64,000 nt of DNA from a bacterium (GCA_024408855.1 JAKSUQ010000001.1:62001-126000), one strand, 5' to 3'; positions 46,583 to 56,161 are shown, counted from the stretch's first letter. Notes: generated from the sequence alone by a model not told the origin. Made by a program: numbers and translations.

Positions 46583-47385
46583 AACTCCTTGCAATTCAGT
46601 TAGGGTCAATTATCGGGAATAAAGAAGAAAATATCGTAAGAGCTGAAAAATTACTTAGGGATAATTTGGAAAAATATGATGCTGATTTTGTATTTTTGCC
46701 TGAAGTTTGGACTTGCGGTTGGGATTGCGAGTCATTTATTGATTGCTCTGAAGAAATCCGGTCGGCAAGTTCCGTTTGTATGCTTAAATCTGTTGCAAAA
46801 GAATTTTGTACAAACATTATTGGCGGGAGCTTTATTCAAAAAAAATCAGAGGATACTTATGCAAATACTTCTCCGATTATTGACAAAAACGGTAATCTTG
46901 TTGGAACTTATGAAAAAAATCATTTGTTCTCATACTATGGATGTAATGAGGGGACTTATATAAAGAGGGGGTTAAATCCTGTAATGGTAAATCTTGATGG
47001 AGTAAAATTAGGATTAACAATATGCTATGATATAAGATTTCCTGAAATATACAGGGCTTATCGAAAGTCAGGAGCAGATATACTTGTAAATATGGCTGCT
47101 TGGGGTGCTAATAAAAAAATTCCTTGGGATAGTATGACAACTTCAAGAGCTGTTGAAAATCAGACTTATTTTGTAGCACTTACCCAAACAGGAACGCTTA
47201 AAGACGGAACTGAAAATCTTGGACATTCAATGATATTGGATTACAACGGAAATATTTTATCGGAAATAAATCAAAGCGAGGGTGGAATTTATGCGGAAAT
47301 TGATTTGAATGAAATGTATGAATTTCGAGATAAATGCAGGATTTTAGATGATATTAAAGATATATATAAGGTAAAGAAATTATGA
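46564..47385 (+). CDS. Carbon-nitrogen hydrolase (omega-amidase-like)
   Basis: A 273-residue nitrilase-superfamily enzyme with the catalytic triad E47 (FLPEVW), K118 (TYEKNHLF) and C154 (LTICYDIRFPE). The sequence around RFPEIYRAYRKSGADILVNMAAWG and the length agree with omega-amidase/YafV-type enzymes, which remove 2-oxoglutaramate. Substrate is inferred. It overlaps its upstream gene by 19 and dacB by 4 bases. Confidence 0.87.
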   Translation: MESKKIKLLAIQLGSIIGNKEENIVRAEKLLRDNLEKYDADFVFLPEVWTCGWDCESFIDCSEEIRSASSVCMLKSVAKEFCTNIIGGSFIQKKSEDTYANTSPIIDKNGNLVGTYEKNHLFSYYGCNEGTYIKRGLNPVMVNLDGVKLGLTICYDIRFPEIYRAYRKSGADILVNMAAWGANKKIPWDSMTTSRAVENQTYFVALTQTGTLKDGTENLGHSMILDYNGNILSEINQSEGGIYAEIDLNEMYEFRDKCRILDDIKDIYKVKKL

Positions 47386-48710
47386 AAAAATTAATTATTT
47401 TGTTTTTGTTGCTGGTAATCTCTGTAATAAATGTACAGGCTAAAGGTGCTGATAAAGATTTTTCTAAAATTATAAATGATTTTGGAATAAATGCTGATTC
47501 AATTACTATATCATTAAGAAATGCACAAAATGGCAGAGAAATATATTCGCTAAACAGTAAAATTCTTATGCCGCCTGCTTCTGTACAGAAAATACTAACT
47601 GCACCTGCAATTTATGAAACATTGGGAAGCGATTATAAATTTACAACAAAATTATATACGGATGGTGAAAATTCTTATTTAATAGAGTTGGGAGCTGATC
47701 CATATTTGAAAACGTCTGATTTAAAAGCTCTTGTAGAAAAGATGGATGCAAAGACAAAAAAAGTAAGTATTGATGACTCCATTCTTGATTCTATAACCTG
47801 GGGTGAGGGTTGGCAGTGGGATGATAATTTGAATACTTTAATGCCAAAATTCGGTTCTTATAACCTTAATAGAAATACTGTAAAATTGACGGTAATTCCG
47901 CAAACAAACGGTAAATCTCCTCTAATAATTAATAACAGCAAATATCCTTTGGTTGTTTTTAATAATTTGCAACCTGATAATAAAAATATGATAATAGTTC
48001 AAAATGGAGATTTCTCAAACGATAACGTAATAAAATTAACAGGAAATCTCGCAAGACAAGCAACCGTACAAATTCCGGTATTGAATATCAAAACTCTTTT
48101 TGAACGAGAATTAAGCGGTGTTTTAGAAGATAATAAACTTTATTTAACAACCGGATTTGAAAATAAAAAAACAGGCAAATCAAATACTTTAATAACAGCC
48201 ATTGAACACGATATGAGCAATGTTTTAAATGATATTCTTAAAAATAGTGATAATTTTGTAACTGAAACTACATTTAAGTTGGCAGGTAAAAAATATAATG
48301 GTGCCGGTTCTGCAAAATCCGGGGTTGAGATGTTCAACAATTATTGCAAAAAACATAAAATCGATTCTTCTGAAATCAATTTAACTGATGGAAGCGGAGT
48401 TTCAAAAAATAATTTGGTAAGTTCTGAATTTGTAACAGAATTTTTGTATAAGATTAAAAAAGAAAAAATTGTTGATTATATGGCAAAACCGGGAGAAGGT
48501 ACTCTTGCACAAAGATTGTTGCCTTTGAACAGTGATTTGAAAGCAAAAACCGGAACTCTCGCGGGTATAAGTTCTATTGCAGGTTATATAACAACTAAGA
48601 ATGGTAATGAATATACTTTCTGTATAATACAAAATGATGTAAAATTCTTGCCGTCGGATAAAAAAGCGTTGGAAGATTATATTTTACGTGAAGTTTATTT
48701 GAATTTTTAA
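47382..48710 (+). CDS. dacB: D-alanyl-D-alanine carboxypeptidase/endopeptidase (PBP4 family)
   Basis: A 442-residue peptidase S13 (PBP4). Signal peptide 1-20; catalytic S67-x-x-K70 (SVQK); SxN motif in DGSGVSKNN; KTG box K389-T390-G391. It cleaves peptide cross-bridges or terminal D-Ala of peptidoglycan in the periplasm. Start ATGA overlaps the nitrilase stop by four bases. Confidence 0.92.
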   Translation: MKKLIILFLLLVISVINVQAKGADKDFSKIINDFGINADSITISLRNAQNGREIYSLNSKILMPPASVQKILTAPAIYETLGSDYKFTTKLYTDGENSYLIELGADPYLKTSDLKALVEKMDAKTKKVSIDDSILDSITWGEGWQWDDNLNTLMPKFGSYNLNRNTVKLTVIPQTNGKSPLIINNSKYPLVVFNNLQPDNKNMIIVQNGDFSNDNVIKLTGNLARQATVQIPVLNIKTLFERELSGVLEDNKLYLTTGFENKKTGKSNTLITAIEHDMSNVLNDILKNSDNFVTETTFKLAGKKYNGAGSAKSGVEMFNNYCKKHKIDSSEINLTDGSGVSKNNLVSSEFVTEFLYKIKKEKIVDYMAKPGEGTLAQRLLPLNSDLKAKTGTLAGISSIAGYITTKNGNEYTFCIIQNDVKFLPSDKKALEDYILREVYLNF

Positions 48711-48718
48711 ATTAAAAT

Positions 48719-49573
48719 ATGTATGACATAATTTCTCAATATACAGAATATTTGGAGTTGGAAAAAGGTCTGTCGATTAATACCATAGATGCATATCGGC
48801 GAGATTTGGAAGATTTTGCCGATAAGTTTGATGATATAAAAAATATAGACAGAGTATCTGTGAATCGTTATATAAGAACTTTAAGAGAACGAAATTATGC
48901 CGTAACAAGTATAATTAGAAAAATAGCTTCGCTAAGAGGATTTTTTAAATGGACGGTTTCATCAGGAATCCTAAGCACAAATCCAGCATCTACTCTTGAA
49001 CATCCCAAAGTTCCGATAAGGCTACCAAAAGTAGTTTCTGTCAAAGAAATTGAAGAAATGCTGCACAGTGAGCTTACTTTTTTTGAGAGTTTGATAATAG
49101 AACTGTTGTATAGTTGCGGACTCCGTGTCTCTGAGCTTGTTAATTTAAAAAATTCTGATATTGATATTAGTTCAAAATATCTGAGATGTTTCGGAAAAGG
49201 CTCAAAAGAAAGAATTGTGCCGATTGGAATTCAAGCAATAGAAAAGATAACGAGTTATTTACCGGAACGTGAGTTTATTTTGAAAAAATTTGACAAAAAT
49301 ACAAAAAGGCTCTTGATAACAGAAAATGGTAGAGAAGTAACAAGACAGGATGTATATAAAATCATACACAGAGTCGGAAAAACTATTCACAAAAATATTT
49401 CACCGCATACCCTAAGGCATAGCTTTGCAACTCATCTTTTGGAAAATGGAGCAGACTTGAGGGTTGTGCAAGAACTTTTAGGGCATAGTGATGTTTCAAC
49501 GACCCAACTATATACCCATGTAAGTAAAAAACGATTAAAAGATGTTTATTTTAAAATTAATGCCGATAAATAA
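48719..49573 (+). CDS. XerC/XerD-type tyrosine recombinase
   Basis: A 284-residue recombinase for chromosome-dimer resolution. The SAM-like core-binding domain (about 1-85) is followed by the catalytic domain with arginine I in CGLRVSEL, HTLRHSFATHLLENG (H, R), LGHSDVSTTQLY (H) and the nucleophile Y265. Size and single-copy housekeeping context favour Xer over an integrase. Whether XerC or XerD cannot be decided. No clear ribosome site; eight bases after dacB, probably coupled. Confidence 0.88.
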   Translation: MYDIISQYTEYLELEKGLSINTIDAYRRDLEDFADKFDDIKNIDRVSVNRYIRTLRERNYAVTSIIRKIASLRGFFKWTVSSGILSTNPASTLEHPKVPIRLPKVVSVKEIEEMLHSELTFFESLIIELLYSCGLRVSELVNLKNSDIDISSKYLRCFGKGSKERIVPIGIQAIEKITSYLPEREFILKKFDKNTKRLLITENGREVTRQDVYKIIHRVGKTIHKNISPHTLRHSFATHLLENGADLRVVQELLGHSDVSTTQLYTHVSKKRLKDVYFKINADK

Positions 49574-49625
49574 GATAAAATTTTGCAAAACTTACTTAAT
49601 ATTTTGTAAAAATAAGTGTAAATTT

Positions 49626-49657
49626 TTGTGATTTAGTGTAAAATATAACTATCACAA
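49626..49657 (+). promoter_or_regulatory. Inverted repeat across the prs promoter
   Basis: TTGTGAT (49626-49632) and ATCACAA (49651-49657) form a perfect 7-bp inverted repeat around TAAAATATAAC, the likely -10 area of prs. It could be an operator or a leader stem. Confidence 0.4.
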
Positions 49658-49685
49658 ATTACGTAATTTAAGAAAGGATTTTTCA

Positions 49686-50696
49686 ATGGTGCTGGAAATG
49701 CCTTATCCACAGCTTGAAAGAGCTGTAAACCCGACTCATGACATTAAGTTGTTTGCAGGTCGTTCTAACCCTGCTCTTGCTCAAGAGATAGCAGATTATT
49801 TGGGAACTACTGTCGGTCCTATGGTTATCAAAAATTTTGCTGATGGCGAAATTTATGTTCAGGTTAAGGAAAGTATTCGCGGAGATGATGTATTTATAGT
49901 TCAACCTCTTTGCAATCCTGTAAATGAAAACCTTATGGAATTGCTGATTATGATAGATGCATTCAAACGTGCGAGTGCAAAAACTATTACGGCTGTTATT
50001 CCATATTACGGTTATGCAAGACAAGATCGTAAAACATCAGGCAGAGAAGCAATTACTGCAAAATTGGTTGCGGATTTGTTAACAACTGCCGGTGCAACAA
50101 GGGTTCTCGCAATGGATTTGCATACAGGTCAAATTCAAGGATTTTTCAATATATTGGTGGATCATATATTTGCAACACCAATTTTGGTAGATTATGTAAA
50201 AAGTTTGAACTTAAATTCCGGAGAAATGGTTGCGGTATCACCGGATATGGGAGGCGCAAATAGAACAAGACACTTTGCTAAAAAATTGGATTGCCCGATG
50301 GCAATAATTGATAAAAGACGTGATAAACATAATGAAGCTATTGCTGCTCATATTATCGGTGATGTAGAAGGCAAAGTATGTCTTATGTTTGACGATATTA
50401 TTGATACTGCCGGAACTATTTGTGAGGCAGCTAAACTTTTGAAAAGTAAAGGTGCAAAAGCTGTTTATGTGGGAGCTACGCATCCGGTGTTCTCGGGGCC
50501 GGCACGGGAAAGATTACAAGAAGCGCCAATAGAACAGTGCTTTGTAACAAATACTATTCCATGGGAAGACAAAGACTTGCCGTCAAATGTAGTACAATTA
50601 TCGATAGCACCTCTCTTAGGTCAAGCTATTTCAAGAATACATGATGACGAATCTGTAAGTTCTCTTTTTGGTTTTGAAAAGGAAATGAAAGTATAA
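49686..50696 (+). CDS. prs: Ribose-phosphate pyrophosphokinase
   Basis: A 336-residue class I PRPP synthetase: makes PRPP from ribose-5-phosphate and ATP. Motifs are KLFAGRSNPALAQEIADYLG, FADGEIYVQVKESIRGDDVFIVQ, MDLHTGQIQGFF, SPDMGGANRTRHFAKKL and the PRPP loop DDIIDTAGTICEAAKLL. Length is slightly above the usual 315 through a short N-terminal extension. AAAGGA precedes the start. Confidence 0.96.
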   Translation: MVLEMPYPQLERAVNPTHDIKLFAGRSNPALAQEIADYLGTTVGPMVIKNFADGEIYVQVKESIRGDDVFIVQPLCNPVNENLMELLIMIDAFKRASAKTITAVIPYYGYARQDRKTSGREAITAKLVADLLTTAGATRVLAMDLHTGQIQGFFNILVDHIFATPILVDYVKSLNLNSGEMVAVSPDMGGANRTRHFAKKLDCPMAIIDKRRDKHNEAIAAHIIGDVEGKVCLMFDDIIDTAGTICEAAKLLKSKGAKAVYVGATHPVFSGPARERLQEAPIEQCFVTNTIPWEDKDLPSNVVQLSIAPLLGQAISRIHDDESVSSLFGFEKEMKV

Positions 50697-50716
50697 GATT
50701 ATTCAATAAAAGAAAC

Positions 50717-50747
50717 AGCGGCAACGATTTTGTTTGCCGCTATTTTT
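50717..50747. terminator. Shared terminator of prs and polA
   Basis: Stem AGCGGCAA (50717-50724) and TTGCCGCT (50734-50741), followed on the plus strand by ATTTTTT. On the minus strand it lies nine bases after the polA stop, with the weaker tract GTTTCTTTT. Strong for prs, plausible for polA. Confidence 0.8.
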
Positions 50748-50749
50748 TG

Positions 50750-53440
50750 TTAGTTCTCTTGCCAAGAATCCCCGCAATTAATATCCAATTCTAAAGGAAC
50801 ATTTAACGGTTGATTTAATTCCATAGATTTTTTGACCAATTCTTTGATTTTATCTAATTCAGAATTTGGTACTTCAAAAACCAGTTCGTCATGAACTTGC
50901 ATAATCATTTTTGTTTTCAGACCTTGTTCTTCGATTTTATTTTGAATATCAATCATAGCCATTTTTATTAAATCTGCGGCAGTTCCTTGCAAAGGTTGGT
51001 TAATTGCGGCTCTTTGAGCAAATTCTCGTATCTGATAATTTCCGCTTGCAAGTTCTGATGCTAAATATCTCTTTCGTCCGAATATCGTTTCAACATAACC
51101 GTATTGATTTACAAAATCTATTTTATTTTTCATATATTCTTTAACTTTTGGATAATGTTCAAAATATTTATCAATAAATTCTTGGGCTTCCTCGTTGGAA
51201 ATCCCTAAATTTTTAGCCAAACCGTAACGTGATTGCCCGTATACAATTCCGAAATTAACCGCCTTGGCTTTTCTTCTCATATCTTTTGTAACATCTTCGA
51301 GTTTTACACCAAAGACTTTTGATGCTGTGATTGTATGTACATCTTCTCCTGAAACAAAGGCTTCTGTAAGATTTTTATCCCCGGAAACATGAGCTAATAA
51401 TCTTAGTTCAATTTGAGAGTAATCAGCTGAAAGTATTTGGTAATTATCTTTGTCATCAGCACAAAAAGCAGCTCTAATTTTGTTTCCTTCTTCTGTTCTA
51501 ATCGGAATATTTTGTAAATTCGGATTTGAGGATGACAGTCTTCCTGTTACTGTTAAAGCCTGATTGTAGGTTGTGTGTATTCTTCTGTCCGCCTTGCTTA
51601 TCAATGTTGGCAAGGAGTCTGTATAAGTGGATTTTAGTTTTGAAAACTTTCTGTGTTGAAGAATGTAATCGCAAATTTCGTATTCTTCTGCGAGTTCTTC
51701 CAAAACTTCTGCACTCGTAGAACGGGCTTTTTTCTTCTTTTTAGTTTTTAATTCAAGTTTATCAAACAACACTTCTGCAACTTGTTTGGGTGAGTTGATA
51801 TTAAAAGACCCGCCGGCAAGTTGAAAAATTAAATCTTCAAGTTCTGCCAATTTTTCTGTCATATAATCGGATAATTCTTTCAAATATTCGGTATTAATCG
51901 CGACTCCGTTTTCTTCCATTTTCGCGAGAACCGTTGTTAGCGGGAGTTCTATATCTTGTACAATTTTTGTTTCTTTTTCGTCAAGATTTTTTATCCAAAA
52001 ATCGTGTAGTTTTAAAATTGTTGCACTCTTGTCGCACAAGTATAATTCAGTATTAACCATATCAGCAGAAATATGGTTAAGGCAGTCTAAGGATTGAGCT
52101 TCTATCGTGTTTTTTCTTGCAGGATCTTTAACGTAACTTGCAAGTAATACGTCATAAGCAAGTCCTTTAAGCGTGATACCAAATTTTTTTAGAATATGAT
52201 AATCTGTTTTTGTATCATATCCGACTTTTTTAATTCTTTCAGAAGAAAAAACTTGTTCTAAATTTTTTAGGTATTCTGCTGAAAAACAGTAATTATTTGA
52301 TGACGTTGAAATTGCTGTTGTAATCTGATTATCATCCTTTTGTAATAAGCTGAATGCAATGATATCAGAATTTTTAATATCATCCAATGCATTGTTGAGA
52401 GAATTTTTATCAACGACAATATATTCTGTTTCTGAGTCTTCAACAGATTCTTTTATTGCTTGAGTAAATAAATTTTGTTGTATATTTTCTTCTTGTTTAG
52501 TATTTTGTGCAAATAAGCTCAAATTTTCGATCTGCGGGGTTTTGTCAGCATTAAAAGATGCCAAAATTTTATCTATATTTTTTATAAATGTATAAAATTG
52601 CATTCTTCTTAAAAATTCTGATACTTTATCTATTTGAGGCAGAGTAACAGATGCTTTTTTTATATCAAAATTTACATCCACATTCCTTATAATTGTGGCA
52701 AGTTCTTTTGATAAAATTGCAATATCTTTTTGAGTACATATTTTTTCCTTTATTGCTTTTTCAGGAATGTTTTCACAATCTTCAAGTAAATCTTCCAAGT
52801 GCGGGTACCGCCCTAAAAGTTTTTGAGCGGTCTTTTCTCCGATACCTCTTATTCCAGGAATGTTGTCGGATGTATCTCCTCTCAAACCTTTGTAATCAAT
52901 GACTTGATTAGGATAAACTCCCAATTTTTCATATACTTTATCCCAATCGTACTCTATAAGTTCTCCTTTTGACGGTATTAGGACTTTTACACTTCCCTCT
53001 TTATCGATAAGTTGGAAACTGTCTTGATCTCCTGTCAAAATAAGAGTGTTGTTGCCACTTTCTGAAGCGATTCTTGAAATTGTGCCGATAACATCATCCG
53101 CTTCAAATCCTTCTTTTGTGTAGATAGGAATATCAAATGCCTGCAGCCCCTCGACAATAGTTCCTATTTGACATCTCAAGGCGTCTGGCATTGTCTCTCT
53201 GTTAGCTTTGTATTCTTCATATCTTTCAACTCTGAAAGTTTGTCTGCCGACATCAAACGCTACGGCAATAAAATCCGGTTTAATTTTTGTAAGTAAGTCG
53301 AAAATCGCTTTGAAAAATCCGTAAACTGCCCAAGTAGGTTCATTGTTTCCGTTCTTCATTCCGGTTCGTTCCAGTGCAAAATATTGACGAAAAGCCAATG
53401 CGTGTCCGTCTATTAATATCAAAGTTTTTTTATTTCCCAT
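50750..53440 (-). CDS. polA: DNA polymerase I
   Basis: An 896-residue family A polymerase. N-terminal 5'-3' exonuclease/FEN domain (about 1-290; TGDQDSFQL, YKGLRGDTSDNIPGI, HhH GIGEKTAQKLL); middle domain (about 330-500); polymerase domain with motif A DYSQIELRLLAH, motif B RRKAKAVNFGIVYGQS and motif C QVHDELVFE. The middle domain has lost the proofreading DxE (DIIAFSLLQKD in its place), so 3'-5' exonuclease activity is probably absent, as in Bacillus and Thermus enzymes. Confidence 0.96.
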   Translation of the reverse strand: MGNKKTLILIDGHALAFRQYFALERTGMKNGNNEPTWAVYGFFKAIFDLLTKIKPDFIAVAFDVGRQTFRVERYEEYKANRETMPDALRCQIGTIVEGLQAFDIPIYTKEGFEADDVIGTISRIASESGNNTLILTGDQDSFQLIDKEGSVKVLIPSKGELIEYDWDKVYEKLGVYPNQVIDYKGLRGDTSDNIPGIRGIGEKTAQKLLGRYPHLEDLLEDCENIPEKAIKEKICTQKDIAILSKELATIIRNVDVNFDIKKASVTLPQIDKVSEFLRRMQFYTFIKNIDKILASFNADKTPQIENLSLFAQNTKQEENIQQNLFTQAIKESVEDSETEYIVVDKNSLNNALDDIKNSDIIAFSLLQKDDNQITTAISTSSNNYCFSAEYLKNLEQVFSSERIKKVGYDTKTDYHILKKFGITLKGLAYDVLLASYVKDPARKNTIEAQSLDCLNHISADMVNTELYLCDKSATILKLHDFWIKNLDEKETKIVQDIELPLTTVLAKMEENGVAINTEYLKELSDYMTEKLAELEDLIFQLAGGSFNINSPKQVAEVLFDKLELKTKKKKKARSTSAEVLEELAEEYEICDYILQHRKFSKLKSTYTDSLPTLISKADRRIHTTYNQALTVTGRLSSSNPNLQNIPIRTEEGNKIRAAFCADDKDNYQILSADYSQIELRLLAHVSGDKNLTEAFVSGEDVHTITASKVFGVKLEDVTKDMRRKAKAVNFGIVYGQSRYGLAKNLGISNEEAQEFIDKYFEHYPKVKEYMKNKIDFVNQYGYVETIFGRKRYLASELASGNYQIREFAQRAAINQPLQGTAADLIKMAMIDIQNKIEEQGLKTKMIMQVHDELVFEVPNSELDKIKELVKKSMELNQPLNVPLELDINCGDSWQEN

Positions 53441-53614
53441 ACATAACTCCCTAATAAGTATATATCATATCATAAAATTACCATGAATTCACTATTTATG
53501 TGATAGTTTACGAAGTGTTTCTAATTGTAAAATTTGCTTAATAACAACGCAAAAAATATTTTTTTTTGTTTTGATTTGTGTATAATGGAACAAGGAAGAA
53601 ATAGATAGGCTTTT

Positions 53615-54478
53615 ATGTTAACAAATATCACAACCAAAAATTTTAAAAATCATACAAATGCTGACAGCCAAGCTGTTCAAAAAAATATTAGATTTGAATT
53701 AGAAAATTATTTGCATTATATTTTTGAAAAAGAACTGAACTCTCCGAATTCAGTTCTTTTGTCATATAATCCGTTTGTAATTAAAAAAATAGCGGGTTAT
53801 CTTTCCGGTAAAATAAACTTGCCTGCTTCAATAGGTATAACAGGAGAAACTGCAAGCGGAAAATCTACTATAACAATGGATTTGATTGAAACTATTGAAT
53901 CATTCGGGATTGAGTTCGGTATCCCTGATATAATAACAAGAATTAATACAGATGATTATTATTATGATCGTTCCGAAATGGTAAAAAAAGCCGGCAGTTT
54001 TTCGGAATTTGCGAAAAATTATGACTTAGATAGTCCAGAAGCTCTGGAACTTGAATTGATGAAAACTCACATTGAAGAATTGCTTGCCGGCAAGATCACA
54101 TATTTACCCAAATATGATATGAGCGGAACGGCTATCAGGCATGATAATTACACACTTGCGAAACCTTCAAAAGTGATAATTTCTGAAGGATTATTTGCTT
54201 TAACCGAAAAAGTAAAAGATGCTTTTAGTTTTAAAATTTATGTTGATATTCCGGAAAATATCAAGCGTGAAAGATTTTTTGTCAGAGCTAAGGAGCGTGG
54301 CTTAGGTGAATCTGCTAACTTGATTTATGAAAACGCTAATAAGAAAGCGGAAGTTTATGTAAGACCTTGTAAAGAGTATGCTGATATTGTTCTTTCTGGT
54401 TATGCGGAAAGAATTAAATACAAAAACTTTATCAATAAAATTATAGCTTTAGTTCAGGAACTTTATTTTTCGGAATAG
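53615..54478 (+). CDS. Uridine kinase-like P-loop kinase
   Basis: A 287-residue kinase of the uridine kinase/phosphoribulokinase family. After 60 extra N-terminal residues, Walker A is GITGETASGKST; then TRINTDDYYYDR, DLDSPEALELE, LPKYDMSGTAIRHDN and ISEGLFAL follow, all like Udk. Arginines of the lid are in RERFFVRAKERG. Substrate is inferred. TATAAT is at 53580-53585. The stop is three bases before the EamA gene. Confidence 0.85.
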   Translation: MLTNITTKNFKNHTNADSQAVQKNIRFELENYLHYIFEKELNSPNSVLLSYNPFVIKKIAGYLSGKINLPASIGITGETASGKSTITMDLIETIESFGIEFGIPDIITRINTDDYYYDRSEMVKKAGSFSEFAKNYDLDSPEALELELMKTHIEELLAGKITYLPKYDMSGTAIRHDNYTLAKPSKVIISEGLFALTEKVKDAFSFKIYVDIPENIKRERFFVRAKERGLGESANLIYENANKKAEVYVRPCKEYADIVLSGYAERIKYKNFINKIIALVQELYFSE

Positions 54479-54481
54479 CGT

Positions 54482-55300
54482 ATGTTAGCTGTTTTATTGG
54501 CTCTTGGTGCAAGAATTTTATCAAATTCTTTTTTGAATGTTTTTCAAAAAAAATTGACAATTTTAGGTGAAGCACCGCCTGTAATAAATTTATATACATA
54601 TTTTGGTTTGATATTGATTTCTTTGATGTCTTGTTCTAACCCTCTTTGTCCTGTGGAGGTTATTCCAAATGCCATTATAATGGGATGTCTGGGTGCGTTG
54701 GGAAATTATTACATAATAAAGGCGTTGTCTTGTGGGGAATTATCTTTACTTGCACCGATAAATTCTTATAAACCAGTTGTTGCATTGATTTTTGGCTACT
54801 TTATATTAAAAGAAATTCCTTCTGTTATAGAGTTAATTGGGATATTTCTTATTATTGCGGGTACGGTTGTTCTTGTAAACAAAAGACTCGTTTTCAATAA
54901 AGCATACTTATATCGATTTTTGGCTTTAATTTTTTCCGGAACTGAAGCAATTTTTATAAAAAAGGTAATTCTCCTGACAGACATTAAATCGGCATTTTTT
55001 TATTGGTCATTGGCAGGTTTGATTTTTGCTATGATTATTGCTTTTAAACATAAACGAATAAAAATTTCAAAATCTAATATTCCGTTTCAGATATTTCTGG
55101 TCTTATTTGTAGCTTGTATGCAATATTCAACAAATTATGTCTTTTCAAAAATCAATGTAGCGTATGCTCTATCGTTGTTTCAGTTATCCGTAATTCTAAG
55201 TGTTTTTTTAGGTGTTAATATTTTTAATGAAAAAGACCTAATTAGGAAAATATTGGCTTCATTGATAATGATTTTAGGCGCTACGATTTTAATTTTTTAA
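54482..55300 (+). CDS. EamA/DMT-family transporter
   Basis: A 272-residue membrane protein with about ten hydrophobic segments in two EamA repeats. Typical parts are LGALGNYYIIKALSCGELSLLAPINSYKPVVALIFGYFILKE and the related second half. Substrate unknown. It follows the kinase by three bases, so the pair is probably co-expressed. Confidence 0.85.
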   Translation: MLAVLLALGARILSNSFLNVFQKKLTILGEAPPVINLYTYFGLILISLMSCSNPLCPVEVIPNAIIMGCLGALGNYYIIKALSCGELSLLAPINSYKPVVALIFGYFILKEIPSVIELIGIFLIIAGTVVLVNKRLVFNKAYLYRFLALIFSGTEAIFIKKVILLTDIKSAFFYWSLAGLIFAMIIAFKHKRIKISKSNIPFQIFLVLFVACMQYSTNYVFSKINVAYALSLFQLSVILSVFLGVNIFNEKDLIRKILASLIMILGATILIF

Positions 55301-55345
55301 TTAATGTTAAGCTTTTTTTTTGAATTTTGTCAATTATTTATTAAG

Positions 55346-55375
55346 AAATGACTTTATATATATACGGGGAAAAGT
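55346..55375 (+). promoter_or_regulatory. Shared orphan-gene promoter element, copy 3
   Basis: AAATGACTTTATATATATAC followed by GGGGAAAAGT. It matches copy 2 almost base for base over ACTTTATATATATAC-(A/G)GG; CAATTATTTATTA precedes it at 55331-55343. It lies 20 bases before the ATG at 55395. Confidence 0.55.
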
Positions 55376-55394
55376 TATTTTAAGGATGTTTTTT

Positions 55395-55865
55395 ATGACA
55401 ATTAATACTGATAATCCAATACGTGAGATTAGGACAACAAGTAAAAGCTGGGGTTGCTATGTCGATATGAAACGTGATGAAGCAAAAGAATATGGTATCT
55501 TTACTTTTTTAAATTTTAAAAAAACTGATGAAGATAAAGATGGAGTTCTTTCATATGAAGAAGTGATGAAAAAACGTGAAAAGGGTATTAAGTTTAATCA
55601 AAGACTAAGTGCAATTCTTTCCGGTATAGGTTGTGCTAAGTGTTTTTCAGGTATAAAATTAAATTCTCTCAGTACGGAAGCGGTTAAAAAGATATATGGT
55701 ACAACCCCAAGAATAGCACATTTTAGTAAAATAGTTACGATTATAGTGTATCTTCTATGTGCGATGTCTCTTAAATCAAGTGCATCAGCGATGAAATATG
55801 AAAATAATAGATACAAATCAATATATAACGAATATCAACAACTGCAACTTGAAAAAACGGTGTAA
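55395..55865 (+). CDS. Hypothetical protein with EF-hand loop
   Basis: A 156-residue protein not in a family I know. Residues 45-56 are a complete EF-hand loop, DEDKDGVLSYEE, with acidic residues at 1, 3, 5 and 12, Gly at 6 and Leu at 8. A hydrophobic stretch at about 112-126 (VTIIVYLLCAMSL) might be a membrane helix. ATG 55395 is eight bases after AAGGA; an ATG at 55386 overlaps that site. A terminator is downstream. Confidence 0.65.
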   Translation: MTINTDNPIREIRTTSKSWGCYVDMKRDEAKEYGIFTFLNFKKTDEDKDGVLSYEEVMKKREKGIKFNQRLSAILSGIGCAKCFSGIKLNSLSTEAVKKIYGTTPRIAHFSKIVTIIVYLLCAMSLKSSASAMKYENNRYKSIYNEYQQLQLEKTV

Positions 55866-55929
55866 TGTTACCATTATAAAGCAATAAATCTAATAAATAG
55901 TATTAAATTATACTTATAATTAATAAACA

Positions 55930-55967
55930 AGCAGTTTTGTTATAAACTAAGCTGCTCGTTTTTGTTT
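55930..55967 (+). terminator. Terminator after the EF-hand gene
   Basis: Stem AGCAG (55930-55934) with CTGCT (55952-55956), extended by TTT/AAA inside, followed by CGTTTTTGTTTT. Confidence 0.6.
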
Positions 55968-56060
55968 TATAAAATTTTTGAAATATAAAGTTAATCACTT
56001 TTTTATTTGTGTTTGTTTTGTAGTTTTAGTCTTGAAATATTAACATAACAAAAAGTCATC

Positions 56061-56139
56061 TTTACAAAACTTAACAAATCGGAACAAAAAAGGCAATTTT
56101 TTAAAACTTATATACTTTATATATATGTAAGAGTTATAA
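56061..56139 (+). promoter_or_regulatory. Shared orphan-gene promoter element, copy 4 (most complete)
   Basis: Order: TTTACAAAACTTAACAAA (56061-56078), a 10-bp-period direct repeat; GGCAATTTTTTA (56092-56103); TATACTTTATATATATG (56111-56127) with TAAGAGTTATAA. The ATG is at 56162. Copy 5 on the minus strand shares all three parts at nearly the same spacing, over about 70 bases. Confidence 0.65.
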
Positions 56140-56161
56140 AAGTTATAAAGAGAGAAAAATT

